Shown: in pieces, positions 36,901 through 48,100 of the stretch | How the letters are laid out: every line of letters begins with the position of its first letter | Numbering within the stretch: the stretch's first letter is position 1 | NCBI RefSeq assembly: GCF_000006565.2 | Contig: NC_031478.1 | Span: 2,995,127 to 3,059,126 of the forward strand | Length of the DNA stretch: 64,000 nt | Origin: Toxoplasma gondii ME49 | Taxonomy: Eukaryota; Apicomplexa; Conoidasida; Eucoccidiorida; Sarcocystidae | Direction: 5' to 3' | Made by a program: the position numbers and the translations under genes | The notes under the pieces: generated by a model | Database searches by the model: none | The model's input: only the letters and a program-made list of their open reading frames with translations | Told to the model about the DNA's origin: nothing

Positions 36901-38006
36901 CACCCGGCGTATGCGCAGCTCCAAGATCTCCTCCTTGGAAACACTTTCACAACTCTCATTGGCCAGCACTTGGATTCCGAAGATGCACTTGCAGCTCTCA
37001 GTGAAGCATCCCAGAATCTGGAGAGTCGCCAGAGCGAAGATAACAGCTCTGCCTCCTCTGCAACAGCTGCAGGCTCTTCCCTGTTGCGTGACGCATCCTT
37101 AAGCGACAAGGACTTTACGCATCATTCTTATGTGTCTTCTTCTCTCTCTTCTTCCCGTTCGTCTCCTTCTCTCTCTGCTTCCTCTCTTCCTTCCTCGGAG
37201 GTTCTGGCGCAGAAGCTCGCAGATCGCCAGGCGACGGTTGCGCGTCTGAAGACCAGCCACTACTCTTTCTACTTGCCCACGGCTCTGGGTGAGACTCTTT
37301 TTTCTCGTAATCATATGCGGTTTGAAGTTGAAATGGCTTTCCGACTTGTTGCACTACACAACTTTGCTCGCTTCGCTGCTCTAGACACACTGCAGACGTC
37401 AGAAAGAAGTTGCTGGAGGACGGCTTTCTCCACGAGATACCTCCGAGACAGAGAACGCTTTTCCGCGGTATTTCGTACCGAAAGAGGAACGAGGAAGCAA
37501 ACGGAGAGCGCGAAGACGGGGAAGAAGGCACAAAGGACGATTCAGATGGAGACGCACAACAGGAAACCGGAGAAGCAGTGAAGAATAGGCAGAAGAAAAG
37601 AAGAAACAGACCCCCCTTCATTAAGCTAGCTCTCGTCGGAGAGGCGAAGGGATGCGTGGATGTTTCGCAGGCTCTGGTGGCCAGAGGAGCGCTGGCGTTG
37701 CGAAAGCGCATGCGTTTTTCACGAGAGAAGAGACTTTGGTGTCGTGGCATCTTGGTTTCTGCAGTTTTTTTCTCATTTTTGCCTTCTATCAGGGATGACT
37801 TACGGTGGGCTCACAGACCCGGCACTCATGGCCCAGGCGAAGGAGCTTTGTCTCGCAATTGGAGAATACTTTCAGGTCTGATTTATGATTTCCCTCTCTT
37901 ATGGAACAAAGACACACACAAACGCATGTGAACGCGAATAGATACCCTCGTATTCCATGTTTAAACACGCAGTTAAGTACAAGTATATATATCTACATAT
38001 ATGAGT

Positions 38007-38044
<38 letters not shown>

Positions 38045-39275
38045 ATATATATATATATATGTTTATATGTCTGTAATTACAAGCACGTGGAGGCAAGCAC
38101 TGGTCTTTTTCTCCCGAACCTTCTGTCTCAGTCTCTACTTGTGAGTCGCTCCGTTGCCGCCTTGCGCGCCTGCTAAGCATCTGCATGCATGCAAAAACAG
38201 GCTATGTATCGAGTTATTATTCTTGCGCTCGGCCGCGTAAAGGAAGCGAGGGCGAAGAGGGGCGAGATGTCTGGTGTGCGTTCGCTCCGTTGAGTTCGGT
38301 ATTTGCGTGACACAGTCTTTCTCTTCCTCTCCGATCTGGACAAACTGAGATTGTGGGTCTCTTTCTCAGGTGCAAGATGACTACCTCGACTGCTTCAGTG
38401 ATCCAAAGATCTCCGGAAAAATCGGAAGCGACATCCAAGAGAAAAAGTGCTGCTGGCTTTTTGTCCAGGTGAGAAAACCAACAGAGTTCACCTCTGAGTA
38501 TAAATGCGCATTGTAGAAAAAAACATTTGAAGCAACACATATTTAAGTGGCTATGTGTCTGCATGCGCGATGCGTAAGTATCTGTGTGCATGCAAATGCG
38601 GCTGCATGTACGCTTTTTCGATTTCCAGGGATCAACGGGGAATACGAGGGACAACTGTGCGCTCAGAGGCTCATCGTAGACCTTTCGCTTTGTTGCAGGT
38701 CTCTTGCAAAGGTCGTTCCTCGGCAAATAAACACTCGCAGAGATACATATACGGAAATGTATCTCTAAAAAAAGCTGTCTCACATGCGTACATGCTTATA
38801 TATATATATATATATATAATCAGGTATGCATATATAGGTATGTTTGTATCTCATCTGTATATGTGTAGGGAGACAAATGCAGAAATGCGTCGTTGTCAAA
38901 CGCGGTCTAGACTTGTAAAGACGAATCAGCTTCTCTTCTTTTCAGGCTGTGAGGCGAGCTAGCCGCGAGGACCTGGCACAGCTCCTTCGGGTGTATGGAC
39001 AACCTGAGTACGTCGACTGGGTGAAAGATCTCTACCGTCGTCTTGACTTGACCTCCTTGTATTTTCAGTATGAGGAAGAAACTCTGGCGAAGCTGAGAAG
39101 GTAAGTGCACTGGATGTATTCTCTTCCTGGAAAAAAGCGAAGCTTCATTACGTTTTTCAGTTGATAAGCACAGCACAACTGCTTCGTCAACTCTTTGTCG
39201 TTCAAATACAATAACCCATCTATCCACATATATATGTATATATATGTATATATATGTATATATATGTATATATAT

Positions 39276-39323
<48 letters not shown>

Positions 39324-39560
39324 GCGCATGCGTGGCCTTCTTCTGTAAGCAGCTCTTGCTGGTGTGTATTTTCTGTGTGCTTTTCGCTGTGGTTCGTCGG
39401 CACTGGGAGCCCATGGGTTCCATTTTTTCGTTCGTCTTGGTGGAAACAGGCTCATGGGTGCCCGTGTGTTTCTCGCAGGTCAGTTTCTTCGTTCCCACAT
39501 GACGGCATGAAGGCCTTCTTCGGCCTCGTCCTCGGGAGGCTCCACAAACGGCAGAAATAG
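33938..39560 (+). CDS. FPPS: Farnesyl / geranylgeranyl diphosphate synthase, 646 aa
   Basis: The enzyme condenses isopentenyl diphosphate with dimethylallyl and geranyl diphosphates. The T. gondii enzyme is reported to make both FPP and GGPP and to be mitochondrial. Eight exons: 33938-34540, 35284-35401, 35605-35992, 36876-37288, 37793-37875, 38370-38468, 38946-39100, 39479-39560; 1,941 nt including stop. The first ~100 residues are Arg/Ser-rich and acid-poor, fitting a targeting presequence. The catalytic part has GGKLTRG, the first Asp-rich motif DDVMD followed by [18 protein letters not shown], and the second motif DDYLD. The residues before DDVMD are C-F-L-V-M, so the fifth residue upstream is Cys rather than the aromatic of strict FPP synthases. 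Lineage insertions are an Ala/Pro/Ser stretch after GGKLTRG and a ~90-residue Ser-rich stretch in exon 4. Intron 1 uses a GC donor. Confidence 0.96.
35095..35205 (+). repeat. Pyrimidine repeat (CTCCCTCTT/TTC)n in FPPS intron 1
   Basis: The plus strand repeats CTTCTCCCTCTTCTCCCT-type units and ends in an uninterrupted TTC run, about 35165-35200. It lies some 80 nt before the intron 1 acceptor at 35283 and could act as an extended polypyrimidine tract. Confidence 0.85.
36335..39323. repeat. TA microsatellites in four FPPS introns
   Basis: TA tracts occur at about 36335-36354 (intron 3), 38007-38060 (intron 5), 38797-38819 (intron 6) and 39227-39323 (intron 7). None touches an exon. Introns 1, 2 and 4 lack them. 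Confidence 0.9.
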
Positions 39561-41929
39561 GAAGTCCGCGTTCCTCCTTTTTCTTTCCTTTTTTCTCCCC
39601 TTTCTTTCGTTTTCTCTCCCTTTTCTTTCGTTTTTTCTCCCCTTTCTTTTCTTCTCTTTTCTTCTCTTTTCTTCTCTTTTCTTCCTCTCTTTTCTTCCTC
39701 TCTTTTCTTTACTTGCCGTTCTCCGTCACTGTCTCGTTCACGAGCGCGTGTCGCCATTGCCGTCTCCTTGCCGACCAGAGACAACAGCGAACGTAGAACG
39801 TGACTGCCGGTATGTGAGAGAGAAATCAAAGTGTCTTGAGTCAACAGTCACGGAGGAAGCCACTGAAGAGAATCTCTGTTTCCCGGTGCATTTCCAAAGA
39901 GGAGAACGGACCAGAGAAGTGCTCCTTAGTGGCACTACAGAAATGACAATTTTCAGTTGAAAAGCCCCAGAAAACCGACTGGGTTGAAACTGTCTTGTGG
40001 TCTTCAAGAGCTCGTTCCCCGTCGCAGGAAAGATCTCTGTAGTATACAGCGTGAGTCCGGACCTGGGCTGATTAAAAGTTGCCAGGTGCCACTGAGGCAA
40101 ACACCGGTTCCAGAACCGTGCACTCGATCTGCAGTGCAGGAATGACAAGTTCTCTTTTTTAAAAGCAAAGACGCAGGAACGTGTGTCTCAAGTTCCTTCT
40201 ACCTGTTTAGCTCACTGCGTACTGAGGATGCGTCGATAGAAACGGTCAAGAACAAGGTCTTCTCTTTCACTTGTCGCTGTTCCACGGACGCGACTCGTGG
40301 AAGATGGCGAATTCGCAAGTGTATCTCTTCTTTCTTTGCGTACACAAAGGAAGTAGCCACACTGTCTGCGATACGGCGGTTCCCCGTGAGGTAGTCGACT
40401 CACTTGTACGTTAAAGATGGGTCTGAATTTTTCACAGGCCGTTTACTCTATTGCTTCCACTAAACAGATTCTTCATCGACTGAAAAGAACAACAGGGCTC
40501 TCTTCATTGTGCTGGCACTAGTCCCGATAGAATGCTAAAACTGCAAGCGTAGCAGGGCAGGTGCAAAGCGTTCTCGTTCTGTAGCAACCTAAACTCTTCC
40601 AACACAAAGAAAAGCTGTAATCGGCAAAGTGTGAGTGAGGAATTCTTCATAAATTTATTCGATGCTTCCTTCAGTTGCTTGTATCTGTAAAACGATCCCC
40701 TTCTCAATTATGCTGGTTAAAAAGTCCACCCTTCATTCGGCAGCCAAGTGCTACATCAGGAGTCCAACGGGTCGTCTCTACTCTTCAGCACAGCTTGCAG
40801 TTGCGATTCCGTCAGGGAAAACATAAAGAAGAGGAAACTCAGTGTGTGCGTTTTTCTTCGTTTGTGCATGGACTCGGTGTATACTTGAATCCGCTTTCTG
40901 GATACACCTGAACCTGCTTTCTGGGTGCACCCGAGTTCTCTCTTTTTCTTCTCCGAGTTCAGAGAGAAAATACTCCGTTCTGTGGGGACTAGCAGTCTCG
41001 CTCCTCGCCCTTGCTTTTTTCGCTGTCTTCGCTATCTTGTCTTTGCGACAACAACTGTGTCTTTCATGAAAGACTGAATTTATTTCGCGAGCCAACATTT
41101 TCTAGAACTGTATACAGATCTTCTGTTGATAGTAGAGAAAATAGATTTATTTTTTGACTTGAGCCTTCAGAAAAGTCGACAGATTTTCTATTTATGGTAG
41201 AAAAGGTTTTTTCACGCATTCGTCTTTAGTATGAGACAGGGTTTCTCATACAGGTTTAAACGTTGATGTATTTCGCGAGTTAACATTTTAGATGCATGCA
41301 TTCGGACTTCCTGTTGATCTCGCGGCTTTTTTCGACGTAGTTTCGAAGACCCTCGTTCGTCGACGTGTAACTGCGAGCGGACGCGTCGCGCAGAAAACTG
41401 CTTTTTCTTTTCTCCCGTTCTCTCCTGCTCCACTCTCTGCTTTTTCTGAGTCTCGCTGAGATCAAGTGTCTCCTCTTCTCCCCACGCTGCGTCGCAGTGC
41501 GTTTGCTGCGTTCAACTGAAACTCAAAGGAAATGCAGCAGCGAAAACGGCAGTCGCGGAGATTCCCCAGAAGCATGTTCTCTCAGTCGACGCAAACGGTT
41601 TCATCTCTGAAAGCGAAGAGGAGCTGAGGAAGCAGTCGGCGGGGCGTTCTCTACTCCATTCAGTCTGCCCATGTCGCTCCCCGCATATCGAAGTTTAACA
41701 TGAGTCAGAAACACACAGACGCGCAGACAGACGTTTCTCGCATGTCAGTTGAAACTCCTGCAGAAAGATCACTTCGACGTACAAAGGAGGGAACGACTCC
41801 GCAGTGCCACCCTGGGTGCCCTGCAGGCGTCTCCCCGGTTCTCTTCTTCGTCGCACTCCCGCTGGCCTCGTTGCTCAACCACAAGCACAAGCCGGAGACC
41901 AGCGGCGAAAGATTCTTTTCCTGCGATGG
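39561..41929. other. Convergent 3' flanks of FPPS and the CLK kinase
   Basis: No exon is supported. A continuous T/C tract with TTTCTTTTCTCCCC-like units spans about 39566-39720 directly after the FPPS stop. Near 40880-40935 a phrase ending in GCTTTCTGG occurs twice. A diverged ~50-bp duplication (41081-41132 and 41269-41318) shares TATTTCGCGAG..AACATTTT and CTGTTGAT. The interval should hold both poly(A) sites. Confidence 0.6.
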
Positions 41930-43559
41930 CTACTCGAGCAGATCCGCACTGAAAAAAGGATGCATCAATGCGTCGCCAGGTGTCGGTCGCGCTTGCGGGT
42001 CGATTTGCAGTAAAGAGGCCACAAAGTCTGAAAAAATTCGGTGGTGCGGCAGGACGAGGGCCTGAAAGAAGAAAAAACCTTCAGTCTTCGAACACTGGTG
42101 CAAAAATACCAACAAATATGCAAAAAAGAGATGAAAATATACACATATATGCATATATATATATATGTGGATGCATATGCATATTGAATATAATGCGCAT
42201 GTAGATAACGATGAATCAAGATGAATGTATCTCCATAAATAACTATCTATATAAGTGTCGATTAGGAAAATTCACGGAGAAAAGGAAATAGATAAGGACA
42301 AAAAAAAATAACGTAAAGAAAGAGCACATGTGTAAAAAAGGGAAATGCATCTAAATAATCAACTGTTGTACACATGCGTATGAAAGACATGTAAACGATT
42401 CAGCTCTCCCAGAAACAGTAAACATCTGCGTGAACGGGTCGACTAGAAAAACACTGTTGAATGTGTGAAACTCAAAAACTCTCACCTGAAGAGGAACACA
42501 ATTTCGCACGCGTTCTTCACTGTTTGTGCTCGAAGAGCCTTCAGGCCAGTTCAGCCGCAGCCGCGAGGATTCTTCTCTCTCTTCTCTCCTGTCTCTTTTC
42601 TCTCGCTCTCCGCCAGCCTCCTCAGAGAAAGGCGCGTCGGTAACAGACCCCCCCGAAGAGCCGAGAGAAGCGGGTGAGAGATATCTGCGCCCATCTGTCG
42701 ATACAGCTGCCTCTAACATGTTCGCCGGCATCGGTCCAATGATTTTTTCCTGTATGCATGAACATATATATATATATATATATATGCATATATATATATA
42801 TATAAGTGCATGTATATGCAAGCGTATGTATACATGGATGTATACATGTATGCGTATTTGTACTTAAATATATATATACCTATATATATATATATATATA
42901 TAGTGTCTGCGGAGTTCCACACACCGCAGACTGTGTTTCTTCAGTACCGCGCTTGGTACCTGGACGGCTTGAAAGCTTCTTCGTGTCTGTTAGCTGTGCG
43001 CCATAAGTGGAGTCATCATCCTAAGCATCCCTTAGCACGGATCGACGAGAGGCAGGCACCTCCCTCTCACAGGGATAAAGGTGAGCCTGGAAGAAAAGGT
43101 TCACCTCTTCTTCCTGAGACAGCAGCAGGTCTGCGACCGAGATCGACGGGGGAGCCGAGAGTGAGCGAGAAGAAGAGAGCCAACACACGGAGTACGGACG
43201 ATACGCTAACGCGCCCTGCCTCATTCGCACAGAGCCGCAAAAGCGGCAGAGGCGTAGAGAGAAGACGGATGTGGAAGGAGAGAGACAGGAACTCGGTCGT
43301 CGAACAGAAGCGTTTTTCTAGGTGGTTCCTCACCATCATCGCAAGATGTTCCAGATGCTCGTGCGTCCGGAACAGGAGATTTCCCGTGTAAAGTTCCATC
43401 AAAATGCAGCCCAGCGACCAGACGTCGCTCGACATGTCCCACCCCAGTCCTGAAAGCCGAAGAAATACAAAAAGTTAAAAATATGCAAACGCACCTGCAA
43501 GAAGCATGTGCTCTAACACGTTCATACAAGCATACACGTACAGAGAGATATACATATAC

Positions 43560-43594
<35 letters not shown>

Positions 43595-43633
43595 GATACA
43601 GATAGATATAGATATAGATATATATGCATAGAC

Positions 43634-43666
<33 letters not shown>

Positions 43667-45083
43667 CATGTGGGCGTATGCAGGAATAGTATTGCACGTA
43701 GAAGCAAGAGGAGAGCGGTAAAAAGGCGTGTGAAGCAACGAAGGCTTTATTTGTCATCACTGCGGCGGATGTTTGGAAGCAAGAGATGCCGCTTTTTACA
43801 CATTCTGGTAGCGTACCGAGAATCACCTCTGGCGCCCGATATTGTCGAGTGTTGATGAGCGAAGAATGGTAGTCGTCCTCGAACGTCGCACTGCCGAAAT
43901 CAATGATTTTCACTCCAACTTGAGCCGGACGCAAATAGCGACCCTTCGACGAGCTGCTCGACGGCTGCAGCAAACAGAAAGTGAACAAGCGCAGTGTACG
44001 TACACACTCCAGGGAGTCCACACACACCCGTCTCGGGGGGAAATCTATCGCATGCAACGCCTGAGATAATCTCTTGACGAAGATGCTTCCCATCCTAGAC
44101 TACGCATGCATCTAGACACTTGTGCAGAAAGACGGGGGTACGCCTGTATATTTACACATCATCCAACATATAAGCTAATAATTTATTAAATGTCTGCATG
44201 CGAATAAATTCGTGTAGACAGGTAGGGGGCAGGTGACCATGCACAAATGCATTGGTGGAAGCGCGGAGAAACAGAGGGTGGCAGGAAACACAGCAAGTCA
44301 TCAGAGGGCCGCTGTGTTTTCAGGCTGCGAAAAGAACGCGAAATGCATGCAAGAAAGGCGAAGACCCTACCAAGCGAAAAGGTGAAGAAACATCCAGGCC
44401 GCGTTCGTGCTTTCTGTCTTCCCTTTCTGTCTTCCGATCTCTTTCCACAGTCCATTCTTCTTTCTAAATGCCCGACTTACGCGAGGCGCCGAAACTGGAA
44501 TGAGAATGTCGTCCAGAAGGAGGATGTTTTCAGGCTGCATGCAGAAGAAGTGATCCCCGCATTCAAAGCTACAGACAGAACAAGGCGTTCCTGAAATTGC
44601 AGCGTCTTCCCCATTTCAAGAGTTCTGCACAGGTCTGTTCACTCAAGGACTCCACAGTCGACATTTGAAACAGAGCAAGTGGTGAAAACACAGGCGATTC
44701 AACGTGGAGCGTCTGCCGAAATAAAAGACCTCAAATGGCATTCATCATCAACTTCCATCGGACTCTTTCGGCAGCTCCGAAATGACAATCGGAATTTAGC
44801 CTATACTTCTGTATAAACCTCGAGTCGGGGAGTCGATTCACCCGCACCATCCAGGAAGAAAAGACAAGTCAGGTGCATGCATATACGCGTATGTATAACA
44901 AATATAAATATGTATTAATACATCTCATACACATATACATATATATATATATATATTTCTCATATTACATATATATATATAGAGAGAGAGAGGTACACTT
45001 CTGTATTCACACATGAAAACATACATACATACATACATATAGCTAAGTATATATATATATATATATATACGCATAAAGATAGC

Positions 45084-45124
<41 letters not shown>

Positions 45125-48100
45125 AGGGTTGCATCTCTATACATATAGGCGCACAAGTACATACAGATATGCATGTATGCATGCAATGGTCGAGAAATAT
45201 ATTTTAGTGTATCCGAGCATGTCTACCCAGGAGTATTCGAGGTAAGCGCAGCTGTGTGTGTATGTACACGGAGCAGATGTTTTTCCACCATCGCGGCTTG
45301 CCTTGAGGTCCGTGTGAGTGAGCCTGCAGACTCTGAGGAAGGCTAGAGCGATGAGACACTGCTTGGCGACAGTCCGGATGTCCTCTAAGTAGAAGCCCTG
45401 GTAGTGGTTGTCCGTGAGAAGGTCGTAGAGACTCTTTCCGAGTTTTTCAAAGACGAGACACATATGCCTTCCTTTGTACAGGAAGGCGTCGTGAAGCCGC
45501 ACGCAGTGTGAAGAGTACGCGGGGGAGACGGATGACACGGTGCCCGCGTCTCGTTCGTTGATCTCTCGCAGAATGTCAACCTCGATCTTCGCCGCCGATG
45601 TGTACCGAGAGACATCTCTCACCACCTGAGACGGAGGAAAGCGCATCAGGAAACGCGGCGCCTCGAGTCATCTTCGCGAACAGCATCGACGCTGAGCAGC
45701 CTTCTTCAGTCTCTGCCCTCGCCGTCTCTTCCTCTCTGTCTCTTCTCACCTTGATTGCGACATCTCTCTGCGTGTGGACGTCTGCGCACCGGAGGACGCG
45801 TCCGAATGTGCCTTCGCCCATCTTGTCGAGAACTCGGTACCGGTCGGTCAGCCACATTCCCGGTCTCCAGTCGAAGTGGATGATGTCGTCTTTTCCATTG
45901 TCTTCCTTCTTTTCCTTCTTCTTTGCGCGTCTCCTCTCTACGTCTCTGCGGCGCGTGCGAGTCCGCCTTCGGGTGCCTCGCTCATCGCGTGTTTCGCGTT
46001 TCTTCTCGCGCTCTCTCCTCCCTTCTCTCCACGCCGTCTCGCTGTAACGGTAGCTCTTCTCCTTGAAGCTTTCGCCGGGCCGCTGCCGCTTCAGCACCAC
46101 GGACGGGAACAGCGAAGACCTCTGGCTGGGGTAGAAGAACGGAAGGAAGCCGCCTCGCGCCGAGCACGAAGGATAGCGCGAGTCCTCTTCGTACCTGCGC
46201 CTGCGGGGCTCGTACCGCCTGCAACTGGACTCCTCGCGGCGTCGCCGCTCTCGCTCTCTCGGCTCTCTCGGATCGCGCCTCCCCTCGTACGCAGACTCTG
46301 ACCTTCGCTGTCTCTGACGCCGCGACCGCGAGGACGTGAGCGACCTCTTGCTGCGCCCCCCCCCGCGTCTCTCGTCGCGACGACCGCCCTCGCGCCGACC
46401 TCCGGAGAAGTCGCTCTTCCTCTCTCGCGCTTCGCTCGCGTGAAGATCCGAGCGCCGGCCAGGCCTTTCCTCGCGGCGCCTCTTCCTCGAGAAAGGCGAG
46501 TCGTCGCTGCGTCGCCGCTCCTCCTTTCTGCGCTTCGCTCTCTCCCGCGACGTCTGCCTGGACGCGAGAAGAAACTCCCCAGCCTCTGAACGAGACCGCC
46601 TCGCCTTCCGTCGCTCGCGCCGCCGCGCGTCCTGCGTCCCCCGCGAAGACCCTGCGTCTCCTGAAAATCACATCGCGGACAACCGAGTGGAAAGCTGTGC
46701 TTCGTGACGCGCGCGAAGAAACACGGGGCTCAGACAACGAGGTCGGTGGAAAACGGAGACGGACCTCGACGAGCAACGACGACAAACAGGAACCCGCGGC
46801 GAAACTCGTCGACGATCGGAAACGAAAAAAGAGACAGAGAGAAGCAGAGGAAGAGAGCACGAACGACAGAGAGAAGGAGAGAAAGCGAAAGAGAGAATAA
46901 GAAAGGACAGACAGGAAGAAAGAAGACCACGAAAGCACACCGAACACAGTGCGTCTGCAAAAAACCGACCTAGCCCGGTGTCTTGTCTGAGAACGTCAAC
47001 CATGTCTCTTCGTCTCAGAAAGGCCAATACTTCTTGCGCGGAACAAGTCCCTCTTTTCCTTCAGCCGCTAACGTTCTATATCCTCTCTCATTTCTCTCGC
47101 CTCTCGCTTCACCTTTGTTCTATCACTCCCCCTCTCCTTCTTTTTCTTGTTCTCTCTCTTGCTCTCCCTCGCTTTGTTGGTCTCTCTCTTGCTTTCCCTC
47201 TCGTGGTTGTTCTGTCTGTTGCCACCCCTCTCCGTCGTGATCTCTCTGTCTTGTTCTCCGTCTCTTCTTCTCTCCAAAAAATCTCCTTCGGTCTTCCTCT
47301 GTACATCTCCTCTCTTACCGCGTGTGTTGCGCGAGTTCTGAGTCTTTTCATCTCTGCCTCGGCTTCTGTCTCGAGCGTCGCTGGGTCTTCGCGACTTGTT
47401 CAGAGAGCGTCTGCTGTCTCTGCCACCGGGGGCTTTCTGCAACTCGCTCGACCGACGCTTGCTCCGATTGAACGTTCGGCTCCGATTCCCCTCGCTCTCT
47501 TCGCGGCCGTCGCGCCGTTTGTGGTGTCTGTACACCAGAGACGCTGCGCCATTTGCGCTGCCTTCGCGCGCGGGGTGTCCATCTCGCTGGGCGCTCGGCA
47601 GCCCTCTGCGAGTCGAGTGCGGAGACTCGAAGCGCGATTCAGCGGCGCCGCCGCAGTACACCGAAGAGGTCGCCCCGGGTGTATGTACACCCGGTTCCCT
47701 CTTTCTCGCACGGTCCTCTCCACTCCGGCACCTTCCGTCCGCAGCCTCCGACGCGGACCTCCGACTCGACCTGCCTTCTTCTCGACCTCTGTACCGCGTT
47801 CGACTTCTCCGACTTCCCCCTGTCCGTTCTCTGCGGCCTTCGCCACCCCACTCGTGTTTCCTCCGTCTGTGAGATCGCCGCGAAGGCGAAGACGAGGAGT
47901 CTCCCATCTTTCCCTCGCCTCCTTCAGTCCAGATCTCTGCCGGGGGAACGCGAGGCGCCTGCGTGCTTGCCTCGAGCGGCGTCTGCCCGCTCTCCAGTCG
48001 CGAAGCCGCAGAACCGGGAATCGGAAACTCGCCTGGACGCGGTGTCGATACACACGAATACCCCTCAGCGGCGCGCGCCTCTCTGTCGCCTGCGCTCTGC

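Noticed and set aside
45982..46947. 321-codon minus-strand frame overlapping the CLK exon
   Set aside because: It is in a different phase from the kinase domain. The frame that joins to GEGTFGRV gives the RS/RE-rich sequence expected of a CLK.
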